From NCBI GenBank assembly GCA_020638095.1, contig JACKJF010000003.1:1054001-1118000 (forward strand): a stretch of DNA of 64,000 bases, written 5' to 3'. The DNA is from Hyphomicrobiaceae bacterium. GTDB lineage: Bacteria; Pseudomonadota; Alphaproteobacteria; Rhizobiales; Devosiaceae. The notes under the pieces were generated by a model that was not told where the DNA came from, made no database searches, and was given only the letters and a program-made list of their open reading frames with translations. The position numbers and the translations under genes are program-made. Shown here piece by piece: positions 27,442 to 35,333 of the stretch. Numbering within the stretch: position 1 is the stretch's first letter; each line of letters starts with the position of its first letter.

Positions 27442-28110
27442 ATGAAACTCAGAACCATCGGCGCGCTGACTGCGGTGGCGCTGCTCGCGGCCTGCACCAC
27501 GACCAATCCCTATACGGGCGAAACCCAGATTTCGCGGACAGCGGGCGGTGCGACCCTCGGCGCGGCAGCCGGCGCCCTCGGTGGCGTGATCGCGGCCAAC
27601 GCGACTGGCGGCAATGCGCGCATCGCGGCGCTGATCGGTGCCGGCGTCGGTGCACTCGCCGGTGGCGCGGTCGGCGCATATATGGATCAGCAGGAATCCG
27701 AATTGCGCGCCCAGCTTCAGGGCACCGGCGTGTCGGTCACCCGCGTCGGCGACCAGATCATTCTCAACATGCCGTCCAACATCACCTTCGATGTCGACAG
27801 TTCCGCGGTCAAACCCGGCTTCAGCTCGACGCTGCAATCCGTCGCGCTGGTGCTTAACAAGTACAACAAGACCCTGGTCGATGTTTACGGTCACACCGAT
27901 TCCGACGGCTCAGAAGAATACAACCTCAACCTGTCGCGCGAGCGCGCCGTGGCCGTTGCCAACGTGATTGCCGGGTTCGGCGTCGATCCCCGCCGTTTCT
28001 ATGTCGACGGCAAAGGCGAGTCCCAGCCAATTGCCTCGAACAATACCGAGGCCGGCAAGGCGGCCAACCGGCGGGTCGAGATTCAGATTTCGCCGCTCCG
28101 CGCGAGCTAA
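27442..28110 (+). CDS. OmpA-family outer-membrane lipoprotein (YiaD-like)
   Basis: 222 residues from the ATG at 27442. The signal peptide ends in a lipobox (LLAAC), giving a lipidated cysteine. Two glycine-rich segments (GGATLGAAAGALGGVI and ALIGAGVGALAGGAVGAYM) follow, as in YiaD/glycine-zipper lipoproteins. The C-terminal OmpA domain binds peptidoglycan: ITFDVDSSAVKPG, VYGHTDSDGSEEYNLNLSRERA, NRRVEIQI. It probably ties the outer membrane to the wall. It overlaps the convergent GT87-like gene by 4 bp. Confidence 0.9.
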   Translation: MKLRTIGALTAVALLAACTTTNPYTGETQISRTAGGATLGAAAGALGGVIAANATGGNARIAALIGAGVGALAGGAVGAYMDQQESELRAQLQGTGVSVTRVGDQIILNMPSNITFDVDSSAVKPGFSSTLQSVALVLNKYNKTLVDVYGHTDSDGSEEYNLNLSRERAVAVANVIAGFGVDPRRFYVDGKGESQPIASNNTEAGKAANRRVEIQISPLRAS

Positions 28111-29309
28111 TCTTCAGCGCGATCAGTGCTTTCAAGGGGCCGGGCATTGTCCGGCCCCTTTGCTATCGCCCAGACCAGTGCCGCACCGAGTATCAGGGGT
28201 GAAAGGGCGAGACCTGAATGGTTGAGGTCGTAAAGGAAATGCGGCAGCACCCAGAGGATGACGACAAACGCGGCGTCGACAAACCGCGCCCGGCCATTGC
28301 CGGACCCGCCGCTGGCAAGAACCATCGCCCCAGCGAGCGGCAGACTCATGTCGTAGACATGCAGATAGGGTGTGATGAGCGCCGTGCCGAGTAGGGTGAT
28401 CGCCACCCGCTGCCGTCCGTCCTTTCGAACGAACGCGCCGATGAGGGCCGCGCCAAAGACCACAACGGCGAACACGCCATGCCACATGATTGCAGCGGCA
28501 CCCGGCAGGCCGGCGATCCTCAGGGTCATGAAGAGCGAGGGGATCATGAAAACGAAGGCGCCGCTCCCGTCGAGTTCGAGCCGTCCAAGAAGCGGCATCG
28601 TTTGGGTTGCATAGTCGATCCAGACGCCGGTTCCGAATGCAAGTGCCGCCAATCCGGCAAACCCAATCGTTGCAGCAAGTGCGATCGCAAACGCCCGCCA
28701 TTTTCCCCCGATCGCCCAAACAAAGGGAACCAGAAGACCGAACTGCGGTTTGAACGTCAGTGCTCCCGCCGCCAGTCCCGGCGGGAGGGCGGGCGCCGAA
28801 GGCAGAAGAGTTGCCAGAGCGGCGAGCAAAAGTCCTGTCGCCACGTTTCCGGTTTGCCCAAAATAGAGATTTTGCAGCGAAGCGGGCGAGAGCAGCAGAG
28901 CAACAATCGGAGCCCAGCCAAGGCCCACCGCGCGAGCACCCCAGCCGAGCACCAGAAGCCCGGAGACCGACCATAGGCCAAGTGACCAGAAATAGGGTAG
29001 GGCCCCAAAAAGGGGCGCGATCAGAAGCGTCTGGGGCGGATAGGCCCAGAGCCGCAATCCCACATCTTCATCGATGATCTCGCGCTCGGCAGCGGCAAAC
29101 GCCTCTGGCCGATAGATTTCCGTCGATCGACCCTCGATCACCAGCCGTCCAGCGGTGTGAAGATTGATGAAATCGCCCCCGACGGGGTTTCCGTTTGCGA
29201 GCTGAAATCCATGCCCACCGGCAATTGTGCCGAGGGCAAACGGCACGAACAGCACCAGATAGCCGAGCGTCAGGGCCAGCAACAATGTCTCGAAATAGCG
29301 TAGGCGCAT
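28107..29309 (-). CDS. GT87/DUF2029-like polyprenol-dependent glycosyltransferase
   Basis: A 400-residue membrane protein with about ten helices. A periplasmic loop after helix 1 holds GGDFINLHTAGRLVIEG and RPEAFAAAEREI, and AYPPQTLLIAPL precedes helix 2. This fits GT87-type (GT-C) enzymes that use polyprenyl-phosphate mannose or similar donors. Donor and acceptor are unknown. It is the last chromosomal gene before the prophage. Confidence 0.8.
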   Translation of the reverse strand: MRLRYFETLLLALTLGYLVLFVPFALGTIAGGHGFQLANGNPVGGDFINLHTAGRLVIEGRSTEIYRPEAFAAAEREIIDEDVGLRLWAYPPQTLLIAPLFGALPYFWSLGLWSVSGLLVLGWGARAVGLGWAPIVALLLSPASLQNLYFGQTGNVATGLLLAALATLLPSAPALPPGLAAGALTFKPQFGLLVPFVWAIGGKWRAFAIALAATIGFAGLAALAFGTGVWIDYATQTMPLLGRLELDGSGAFVFMIPSLFMTLRIAGLPGAAAIMWHGVFAVVVFGAALIGAFVRKDGRQRVAITLLGTALITPYLHVYDMSLPLAGAMVLASGGSGNGRARFVDAAFVVILWVLPHFLYDLNHSGLALSPLILGAALVWAIAKGPDNARPLESTDRAED

Positions 29310-29362
29310 GATCGGCAGAGTTTAGCCGATCGAAATTGCCAAAACGCAAAGCCGGGTAAGAC

Positions 29363-29412
29363 TGGTGCTGCCGCAGAGATTTGAACTCTGGACCTCTCCC
29401 TTACCAAGGGAG
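29363..29412 (-). other. attL: 3' half of tRNA-Thr(GGT)
   Basis: On the minus strand the 50 bases read as anticodon arm CTCCC-TTGGTAA-GGGAG (anticodon GGT), variable loop, T arm CAGAG-TTCAAAT-CTCTG, acceptor strand CGGCAGC, discriminator A and encoded CCA. No D arm or 5' acceptor strand adjoins it; instead phage DNA with an integrase begins. This is the half-tRNA left by site-specific integration. The rebuilt full tRNA should lie at the other prophage end, beyond 64000. Confidence 0.85.
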
Positions 29413-29447
29413 GGGAAGATCGTTGAAATGATTATACAATTATGACT

Positions 29448-30443
29448 TTACACGCCTTTTCCACGAGTTTTGCGCGTGGCATCGGGGAGCAGATCGGCGC
29501 GCCTGGTCTCTTCGGTAACGACGGAGTGGGCGTAGCGTGCGGCCGACTTGGCGTCGCGCCAGGCGCCCGTATCGACAAGTCCCTTGACGTCGAGGTTGCC
29601 GAAACGGCGCATCCACGTGGCCCAGGTATGACGGCAAGTGTGGAACGAAACGCGCGGCAGCCCGGCAGCAGCGCGAGCGTCGCGCATGAACCCATAGAGA
29701 TGGCCATTCTTGCGGAATCTGAACAGCCGTTCGCCGGTCCGATCAAGGCCGCGCGGATGATTGGCCAACTCGGCCACCAGAACGGGCGGCAGGTGCACCA
29801 GGCGCGGTTCGCCATTCTTGGTGCAGGGGATGGTCAGGAGCGCCTCGGCAAGATGCAGATCCGTCAGGGTTGCCGCCAATGCTTCGCTCAGCCGCAACCC
29901 GGTGTAGATCAAAAGGATGAGGAAGAGGCGGAACTCCGCATCGAGCGTTCCGGCCGCGTGGATCAAACGGCCAGCCTGTTCGGGCGTCATCCATTCGGTT
30001 TTCTGGCGGCCCTGCGCGCCCTTCGGCCGTTTCAGCCGGAACCCATGACCCACATGGTTGAGAATGGCGCTGACCGGGGTGTAGACCTGCCGGTTGCGTG
30101 TTGCCGCGGAGCGGCCGGGATAGAGCGCGGCCGCTGCCCGGTCGATCGCCGCCTGGTCGATCTCAGGCAAAGGAGTGGCGCGGAAGTATTCGGTCAGGCC
30201 ATCCAGGAACCGGGTGTCGCCATCGGCCTGGATATAGGCCAGAACCGCATCGGCGAATGTCAGTGCGTTGCGCGGGACAAAGGCACCACGTTCGATGTCC
30301 GATCTGATGCGCGCGAGCTCTTTTTGGGCGAGCCGCTTTTCAGGAGTTCGCGCACTCTGGTCAATGTGGATGCCGAGGTGCGTGCCGCGGATCGTCCAGT
30401 TCGGGCTTTTGCCCCGGCGGGGCGGTTTGAGCCTGAGGGGCAT
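29448..30443 (-). CDS. int: Tyrosine-type phage integrase
   Basis: A 331-residue recombinase that inserts and excises the prophage at tRNA-Thr. The C-terminal catalytic set is complete: Arg184 (TGLRLSE), Lys209 (CTKNGEPR), His268 and Arg271 (HTCR), Trp295 in place of the second His (TGAW), and nucleophile Tyr304 (ARYAH). The N-terminal arm-binding part starts MPLRLKPPRRGKSPNWTIRG, common in Rhizobiales prophages. The gene ends 36 bp from attL, and its 5' 184 bp overlap the excisionase-like gene. Confidence 0.95.
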   Translation of the reverse strand: MPLRLKPPRRGKSPNWTIRGTHLGIHIDQSARTPEKRLAQKELARIRSDIERGAFVPRNALTFADAVLAYIQADGDTRFLDGLTEYFRATPLPEIDQAAIDRAAAALYPGRSAATRNRQVYTPVSAILNHVGHGFRLKRPKGAQGRQKTEWMTPEQAGRLIHAAGTLDAEFRLFLILLIYTGLRLSEALAATLTDLHLAEALLTIPCTKNGEPRLVHLPPVLVAELANHPRGLDRTGERLFRFRKNGHLYGFMRDARAAAGLPRVSFHTCRHTWATWMRRFGNLDVKGLVDTGAWRDAKSAARYAHSVVTEETRRADLLPDATRKTRGKGV

Positions 30444-30607
30444 GGCAACGCCTCATAGATTTGCCGCAAGTCCTCATCGGTAAACAGCTTGCGGTTTCCG
30501 TTCAACCGGTAAAACGGGAGGTCCTTGATCAGGTCCTGCAGCCGGCGCCGTGAAATCCGAAGCTTCTCGGCTGCTTCGGCGAGCGTGTAGAAGGTGAGGC
30601 CCGCCAT
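30260..30607 (-). CDS. Excisionase-like helix-turn-helix protein, overlapping int
   Basis: 115 residues from the ATG at 30607. The MerR/excisionase-type winged HTH is FYTLAEAAEKLRISRRRLQDLIKDLPFYRLNGNRKLFTDEDLRQIYEAL, then PCPSGSN and a basic tail (RTGRSAARTSASTLTRVRELLK). The last 184 bp are shared, in another frame, with the start of int. Proteins of the same layout, including the EALPCPS joint, occur beside integrases in other rhizobial prophages, so the overlap is believed real. Likely role: excision or int control. Confidence 0.75.
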   Translation of the reverse strand: MAGLTFYTLAEAAEKLRISRRRLQDLIKDLPFYRLNGNRKLFTDEDLRQIYEALPCPSGSNRPAGAKARTGRSAARTSASTLTRVRELLKSGSPKKSSRASDRTSNVVPLSRATH

Positions 30608-30608
30608 G

Positions 30609-31592
30609 TTATTCGCCCCCGCCGGCGCCGCGGTTGGCGAGCGCAGGCATGGCGTCGTGGGTCTTTCCGTCGAGCGTGCGGCCAGCCTGCCTTTTGCCGA
30701 CGCGAACCATCGTGTGCCCGCTGCTTTGCGGTTGGAATTGATACCCCTCAAACTCCGCGAGTTCCTGAGCCCCCAAGAACGTAAGCGGCGGCCCGGACGG
30801 CCAAAGCTCGTCGGCGTCGATCCACTCGCCCCATTGCTTGAAAAAGAACGGCACGCCGGCCGTAGCGCATTGGTCACGCAGGGACCGGAACCAGTCAGGA
30901 TGCGACGGCCTTGCCTTCGGGCCGCTTTCGCCGCCAGCAATAACCCAATCAATCCGCTCAGACACATAAACCGGCCCTAGCAATGGCTCCAGGCTGACGA
31001 AACGCTTCGCTGCCGGGGTTGCGAGCAGACGAGGAATGCGCTCGTCGGCGGTTGTCTGATCTTCCGCCGACGTGCCAAGCCAGACGTTCGGAATGGGCCA
31101 TATAAACTTGACGTCGTGCGCAATAGCCATGTTGCAAGCGAGTTCATAGGTGCGGCGAACAACCTTCGGGTCGCTTAAATACTCTCGCATCCGCGCAGGC
31201 CGCTTGGTCAGCACGAAATAAATGTGCTGCGGCGTGAGCGCCATGACGGCGAAAACCATGTCGATCATGTCGTCGCTGACACCCTTGTCGAACAGGTCCG
31301 ACATATCGCAGACGAAAATGCCGCGCGGCTTTTTCCAGTGAAGCGGCTGGAAAAGCGCCTTCGCGTCGACGAAGATTTCGACCTTCTTGCGGTCCTGTTC
31401 GACGAAGCGCACCGGGTTGCCAAACCGGGGTTGCCAGCGCTCGGCATAGCAGTTGCGACACCCCTCGCTCACATGAACGCAGAAGTGACCGATCTTCCCG
31501 GTCTCAAGGTTGCGCGCCCGGATCGGGTTCCACGATGCGCCCGCGCCCGTCACCGGGTGCCGTGCCCATTCTATTTTGGTGCCGTCAGCCAT
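30609..31592 (-). CDS. DUF5131 (phage Gp37/Gp68) family protein
   Basis: 327 residues. It begins GTKIEWARHPVTGAGASWNPIRA and has CVHVSEGCRNCYAERW, a cysteine cluster resembling a radical-SAM CxxxCxxC, then RGIFVCDMSDLFDKGV, IYFVLTKRPARM, WLGTSAEDQTTADERIP, FVSLEPLLGPV and WVIAGGESGPKARP. These are the hallmarks of the phage Gp37/Gp68 family. No function is established. The ATG at 31592 overlaps the stop of the upstream HD gene (TGATG). Confidence 0.85.
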   Translation of the reverse strand: MADGTKIEWARHPVTGAGASWNPIRARNLETGKIGHFCVHVSEGCRNCYAERWQPRFGNPVRFVEQDRKKVEIFVDAKALFQPLHWKKPRGIFVCDMSDLFDKGVSDDMIDMVFAVMALTPQHIYFVLTKRPARMREYLSDPKVVRRTYELACNMAIAHDVKFIWPIPNVWLGTSAEDQTTADERIPRLLATPAAKRFVSLEPLLGPVYVSERIDWVIAGGESGPKARPSHPDWFRSLRDQCATAGVPFFFKQWGEWIDADELWPSGPPLTFLGAQELAEFEGYQFQPQSSGHTMVRVGKRQAGRTLDGKTHDAMPALANRGAGGGE

Positions 31593-32140
31593 CACGCCAC
31601 ACCCTTTTCCGTCTCATTGCGGGTGATCTGGGCGTAGGTTGCGAGGCGCTGGAGCCATTCGGCGCGCGCCTTTTCCATCGGCCAGGGGTGAATGGGCAGG
31701 CGCGCGCCATCGGCCCAGGCGGGCCAGTATTCGAAGCCGGGCGGCGTCCAGTCCTTCCCGGGTTCGTGGGGCACCAGGTCGCGATATTCGGCATGGCGCA
31801 TGGTGTGGTCGGCCCGCTCGATGGCGCGCGCCGCATCGGCCGGCATGGGCGGCAGGCCCAGCGCCGCCGCAAGGGCCGAGAAGTGGCGGCGCTCGCGGGC
31901 GATGAGGTCATAGCCCGAGCGGACCATGGCGAATTTCTCGGGTTCCGGCACGTCGCCGGCAACCAGCACTTCGGGCGCGTCGTGAAGGAGGGCATAGACC
32001 CGGTGCGCCGGGGCCGGAACCAGTGTAGCAACCCGGCAGCAATGCTCGGCCAGCGAGTAGAATGTGCCGGTGCGCCCCAGCCAGCGCGGCATCTGGCTCA
32101 GCTGGTGCGCGATGCGGGGGAAGTCGTAGGAGGCGGTCAA
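31592..32140 (-). CDS. HD-domain phosphohydrolase (YfbR-like nucleotidase)
   Basis: 182 residues from the TTG at 32140, preceded by GGAGG 7 bases upstream and overlapping the stop of the upstream gene. The metal-binding HD set is visible as SLAEHCCRVA, ALLHDAPEVLVAGDVPEPEK and ERADHTMRHAEYRDL. Phage HD proteins of this size usually dephosphorylate dNMPs during nucleotide scavenging. The substrate here is inferred only. Confidence 0.75.
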   Translation of the reverse strand: MTASYDFPRIAHQLSQMPRWLGRTGTFYSLAEHCCRVATLVPAPAHRVYALLHDAPEVLVAGDVPEPEKFAMVRSGYDLIARERRHFSALAAALGLPPMPADAARAIERADHTMRHAEYRDLVPHEPGKDWTPPGFEYWPAWADGARLPIHPWPMEKARAEWLQRLATYAQITRNETEKGVA

Positions 32141-32301
32141 ACTCCCGCCTCCACATAGAGCGCGAACTCGTCGGCATAGCCCTCGGCGGCCGAGGTCGGC
32201 GGGGGCGAGAACTGCCATGCGGCATAGGCGAGGACGGCGAGAAGCACTGCCAGCAGAGCGACGTCGACCCAGCTGATCCTGTTGCGAGGCATGCGGCTCA
32301 T
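32137..32301 (-). CDS. Small phage membrane protein
   Basis: 54 residues from the ATG at 32301 (GGAG 7 bases upstream). It has a basic N-terminus (MSRMPRNRISW), one transmembrane helix (VDVALLAVLLAVLAYAAW) and an acidic outer tail. It overlaps genes on both sides (ATGA before, TTGA after), which supports translation in an operon. Not recognised. Confidence 0.6.
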   Translation of the reverse strand: MSRMPRNRISWVDVALLAVLLAVLAYAAWQFSPPPTSAAEGYADEFALYVEAGV

Positions 32302-32519
32302 GATTCCGCTCCGCCGTCGGCCACGTTGTGGCCTACCCCGGAACCCCCGCCGTCGGGGTGCGTTCCCTCGCGCCATTGGCCGAGCTCATCCTCGAGTTCC
32401 TCGATGTAGGCAAGTGCCGTTGCCCCTATGGCCATGATTTGCAGAACGTTGTCGGGACCGTCGCCGGCCGCCAACATTTCGAGTTGCTTTTTGGCTGCCG
32501 CCTGAAGGGTGTCACTCAT
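32298..32519 (-). CDS. Hypothetical phage protein, 73 aa
   Basis: A soluble, acidic, Ala-rich helical protein (TLQAAAKKQLEMLAAG ... LAYIEELEDELGQWREG) with a Gly-rich tail. Start and stop both overlap neighbours by 4 bp, so it is part of the leftward early operon. Not recognised. Confidence 0.6.
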   Translation of the reverse strand: MSDTLQAAAKKQLEMLAAGDGPDNVLQIMAIGATALAYIEELEDELGQWREGTHPDGGGSGVGHNVADGGAES

Positions 32520-32965
32520 TGCACGGCCTCCTTCGGCAGGAGGTTGGCGAAGGCCCGGCCGGCGCGGCTGAGGATTTCGGTCAGCTGCTCGGCGATTTCG
32601 CCGTTCGACCAGCCATGCACCCTCAACTGCTGGTGGATGAGCCCGATATTGGGGCAGAGCCCGGCCACGATCCTTGCGCCGCGCTCGGGCGTGTTGGGCA
32701 GGCGCGCCTCGACCGAGAGCTGCGCCGCCTCGTCGGGCGACAGCAGCACGTCGCGGTCATAGAGCCGGCCCATGATGGCCGCCGCGGCCGGACCGCACAG
32801 GGCAATCTCGTCGTCGCTGAACTGGCCGGCCTGCTTGAGGTCGGCCTCGGTGATGGCATCGGTGATGGCGATGCGGTCGCGCATCAGTTCGACCATGCGG
32901 CTGGTCACGTCGCGCTTTCGCGCGTCGCTCAGCCTGCTGGCAATGGATTGGGATTGAAGCGGCAT
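32516..32965 (-). CDS. Hypothetical phage protein, 149 aa
   Basis: Starts at the ATG at 32965 with AGGAGG 5 bases upstream, the best ribosome site in this arm. A helical, charged protein: ARKRDVTSRMVELMRDRIAITDAITEADLKQAGQ, then a C-terminal VHGWSNGEIAEQLTEILSRAGRAF that could be a helix-turn-helix. Frames extending further upstream look non-coding. Function unknown. The stop overlaps the next gene (ATGA). Confidence 0.65.
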   Translation of the reverse strand: MPLQSQSIASRLSDARKRDVTSRMVELMRDRIAITDAITEADLKQAGQFSDDEIALCGPAAAAIMGRLYDRDVLLSPDEAAQLSVEARLPNTPERGARIVAGLCPNIGLIHQQLRVHGWSNGEIAEQLTEILSRAGRAFANLLPKEAVQ

Positions 32966-33041
32966 GCAAACCTCCTGGGGTTGAGTTGGGGATGGGGCTG
33001 CGCCATGCGCGCTCACGGCATGGGCCGGGGAGGGGTGGCGC

Positions 33042-33374
33042 ATGGAAAAACTTCTGGAACAGGCGCGCGAATGGCACCTGATGGCGGCAGCGGCGGGTGG
33101 CGCGATTGCGGTCGCGGCGCTGCCGGCGCAAAACGACGATGCGCTGGTCTTGGGCGTCGGACTCGTGCTGCTTGGCATTGGCCGCGCCATGAATACCCGC
33201 GTCGAAATTCTGGTCCGCGATATTCCGGGCGTCGCATCGGCGACCATCCGGCAACCTGTTTTTGTCTGGGGCTGGCGCGGCGGCCTAGTCATGGCGCTTG
33301 GCCTTTTGCTCGGCGCCCTCGGCCTCTGGCGCATCGCCTGGCCCCTGGTCGGCGCGACCTTTTACGCTCCCTGA
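33042..33374 (+). CDS. Phage small membrane protein on the opposite strand
   Basis: 110 residues with GGGAGGGG about 7 bases before the ATG. Three hydrophobic stretches are visible, starting WHLMAAAAGGAIAVAALP, then LVLGVGLVLLGIGRAM and VMALGLLLGALGLWRIAWPLVG. It runs against the leftward operon and its 3' end overlaps the tail of the 33285-33566 gene by 90 bp. Not recognised; a holin-like or exclusion role would be a guess. Confidence 0.5.
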   Translation: MEKLLEQAREWHLMAAAAGGAIAVAALPAQNDDALVLGVGLVLLGIGRAMNTRVEILVRDIPGVASATIRQPVFVWGWRGGLVMALGLLLGALGLWRIAWPLVGATFYAP

Positions 33375-33566
33375 AGTGAGGGGAACCGGAAGGATCTCGA
33401 GAGAGTCGCCGGATGCTATGGTCCACTTGTGAACGCCGTGGGCGAGCTCGAGCGCCTTGATGGCGAGCCGGCTATGGGCCGAAAGCGCGGCGGCGGCCGT
33501 GACCAGCGCGACAAGGGCGAGGCCGATCGGCGCGAGAAGCAGAATGTCGGTGACGGTGATGGCCAC
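33285..33566 (-). CDS. First gene of the leftward early operon, small membrane protein
   Basis: 93 residues with one N-terminal membrane helix (VTDILLLAPIGLALVALVTAAAAL) and a soluble tail with low-complexity Ala/Glu/Lys at the end. It follows promoter PL directly. Its ribosome site (GGAGG) lies in the stem of a hairpin at 33571-33594. Not recognised. The 90-bp overlap with an opposed gene leaves some doubt about the last third. Confidence 0.5.
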   Translation of the reverse strand: MAITVTDILLLAPIGLALVALVTAAAALSAHSRLAIKALELAHGVHKWTIASGDSLEILPVPLTSGSVKGRADQGPGDAPEAEGAEQKAKRHD

Positions 33567-33570
33567 GGCG

Positions 33571-33594
33571 CCCTCCGTTGATGAAAACGGAGGG
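33571..33594 (-). promoter_or_regulatory. Hairpin covering the ribosome site of the first PL gene
   Basis: A perfect 8-bp stem (CCCTCCGT with ACGGAGGG) and an 8-base loop on the leftward leader RNA. The strand nearer the gene contains the GGAGG ribosome site, so folding would hide it. Confidence 0.5.
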
Positions 33595-33595
33595 G

Positions 33596-33624
33596 AAGAT
33601 AGTGGGAAAAATACAACCGGTCAA
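33596..33624 (-). promoter_or_regulatory. Leftward early promoter PL
   Basis: On the minus strand TTGACC (33624-33619) and TATCTT (33601-33596) are separated by 17 bp. The spacer is filled by a copy of the 16-bp operator motif (33603-33618), so a bound repressor would block polymerase. It faces the leftward arm that ends in int. Confidence 0.75.
33603..33618 (+). promoter_or_regulatory. Prophage operator copy OL1
   Basis: Matches TNGKAAANNTACAACY. Lies exactly between the -35 and -10 boxes of PL. Confidence 0.65.
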
Positions 33625-33631
33625 CTAAAAG

Positions 33632-33647
33632 TAGGAAATTTACAACC
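33632..33647 (+). promoter_or_regulatory. Prophage operator copy OL2
   Basis: Second copy of TNGKAAANNTACAACY (TAGGAAATTTACAACC), 29 bp from OL1 and just upstream of the PL -35. It touches the stop codon of the porin-like gene. Confidence 0.65.
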
Positions 33648-34828
33648 TAGTGGAACTCGTGCTCGGCTGAAAAGCCAGTCCAATAAGTCCCGAAACTATT
33701 GGCGCCCGCTGATCCGCTGACCCGGGTCTGATCGTCCGGTTCCCAGGTCAGCAGCCCCTGCACATGGTAGCTGGGTTGGAGGTATATAGAGGACGCTACC
33801 CGCCCCAGCCGGATCTTCAACGCTAGTCCGTCGGTTGGGGCAAACGAAGAAATCAGGGCAAGCTCGCCGACATGGTCGATCGTGTTGTCATAATAGTCAT
33901 AGGCGAGTTCGAAACTGACCGTCTCAGATGCGTTCAGGCGCGCGTGCCCCGCGATTTCCGATGAAGACAGAAAACCAGAACTGGTCTCAAGCACACCACC
34001 AATGCCAAAATCCATGATGCCGAACGTCACTTCCGGAGAGAATCGGAGCTGCACATCGGTGTCGTCGAAATACAGCGTCGCCTCTGCGCGTGCGGGGTCG
34101 CCGTTCCAGGCCAGGTTTGCGTGTACAAACGGATCCTTGAATGTCCCATTGAGAACGTCTTCCACTGAAGCCGTTACGTGGGCGGTGACATCGCCGGAGG
34201 CCCACGTCGCAGAGAGATAGCCGACACCCCAGGGTGATGCGCTCGAGCCGATTTGTTCGACCGATGCCGCCAGCGTCAGTTGATTCGATGGGTTGACCTG
34301 TAGCTGCAGCGCTCGACCAGCATCTGTGGATTGTGGCCCGATGGAGAAGTAGTCGCGGTCAGAAAATCCGTCGCCGCCGTCGAAATTGGCGACTGTCTGT
34401 TCGATGATGCCGGTGCGGGCGAGCAATTCCCCCGATCGCAGTGCGATGTAGGCGTTGATCGGAGCGGAAGGGTTCGGTGCCGAAAACCACGAGGGGTAGG
34501 CAAAGCTTTGCCCCTGAAACGCGTGCTCATATACGACGCTGGCGATGCCGATCGCGGTCGTCCGGTTTGCCACGAGACCAATGCGATCATCCCAGATTGC
34601 TATAAGCCCCCCGTATTTGTCGTAGCCGAAATCTGCGCGCACTTTGCCGAAAAGGTCATAGCAAATCGCGTCGCCTGTCAGGGCGTCGGCGCATTCTGGA
34701 ACCGAAATCGGATCGTGCACATCGTCGGCCGCGAGTGCTCCTGATGTTGCGATCGCAACCAAAACAAGCGTTGTCGCGTGGAAGCGGCGAGAACCTGGCA
34801 AACTAGAGTTCCGGTTCCTGCCGTTCAT
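33647..34828 (-). CDS. Porin-like outer-membrane protein encoded by the prophage
   Basis: 393 residues. A signal peptide (TTLVLVAIATSGALAADD) is followed by two cysteines (ECADALTGDAICYDLFGKVRADFGYDKYG) as at the start of alphaproteobacterial porins. A body of alternating beta strands follows (ATLYFDDTDVQLRFSPEVTFGIMDFGIGGVLE), ending YWTGFSAEHEFH. The penultimate Phe is near the usual terminal aromatic used for barrel assembly. It sits between repressor and PL on the repressor strand, the place for genes expressed in the lysogen. It could alter the host surface against further phages. Its start overlaps the upstream membrane-protein gene by 26 bp. Confidence 0.6.
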   Translation of the reverse strand: MNGRNRNSSLPGSRRFHATTLVLVAIATSGALAADDVHDPISVPECADALTGDAICYDLFGKVRADFGYDKYGGLIAIWDDRIGLVANRTTAIGIASVVYEHAFQGQSFAYPSWFSAPNPSAPINAYIALRSGELLARTGIIEQTVANFDGGDGFSDRDYFSIGPQSTDAGRALQLQVNPSNQLTLAASVEQIGSSASPWGVGYLSATWASGDVTAHVTASVEDVLNGTFKDPFVHANLAWNGDPARAEATLYFDDTDVQLRFSPEVTFGIMDFGIGGVLETSSGFLSSSEIAGHARLNASETVSFELAYDYYDNTIDHVGELALISSFAPTDGLALKIRLGRVASSIYLQPSYHVQGLLTWEPDDQTRVSGSAGANSFGTYWTGFSAEHEFH

Positions 34829-35309
34829 TCGTCGTCGATGGCGCGGACTGCTGAATGACGATCACCTGTGGCGGCTTGTTGCCACCAAGCAAAAGCACCA
34901 GGGCGATAATAAGAAAAATCAACCCCAGGATGATGCCAACAAAGGTCGAAAGTCCCGTGAACATCATGCCCGCAATGCCGGAGCCGACCGTTGCCGCCGC
35001 CTTGTCGGTGGCAGACGCGTTTGCGACCTGCTCAATGCCAACCTTGCTCGAAAGCAGAAGACCAGACAGTGGCAACGCAAAAGAAGCCAAGGCATCGAGC
35101 AGGAAACCTCGTCCGAAGGCTCGACGAATACTTGAGGCAAAGACGCCGAGCAGTGCTCCAAATAGAGGAATGCCAATCCAGAAGGCAGCCAGCGCAACGT
35201 TGTTGCCCACGTCGAACAGAGCCGCCGCTGCAGGCACCAGCAGCACTGTCGCTACAACGCCCAGAATCAGTCCAACCAGAAATCGAATTATCCCTTTGAG
35301 TATCGACAT
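34803..35309 (-). CDS. Four-helix membrane protein in lysogeny region
   Basis: 168 residues from the ATG at 35309 (GGGGGAAGCG upstream). Hydrophobic helices at GIIRFLVGLILGVVATVLLVPAAAALF, VALAAFWIGIPLFGALLGVFA, LLDALASFALPLSGLLL and MFTGLSTFVGIILGLIFLIIALVLLLGG are followed by a polar tail. Codon use is less GC-rich than in the phage structural genes. No family recognised. It is 24 bp below the repressor gene and overlaps the porin-like gene, so all three are probably cotranscribed in the lysogen. Confidence 0.65.
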   Translation of the reverse strand: MSILKGIIRFLVGLILGVVATVLLVPAAAALFDVGNNVALAAFWIGIPLFGALLGVFASSIRRAFGRGFLLDALASFALPLSGLLLSSKVGIEQVANASATDKAAATVGSGIAGMMFTGLSTFVGIILGLIFLIIALVLLLGGNKPPQVIVIQQSAPSTTNERQEPEL

Positions 35310-35333
35310 CGCTTCCCCCAATGTGGCGAGTGA

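Noticed and set aside
29363..29412. A complete tRNA-Thr gene
   Set aside because: Only anticodon arm, T arm and 3' acceptor strand are present; D arm and 5' strand are missing.
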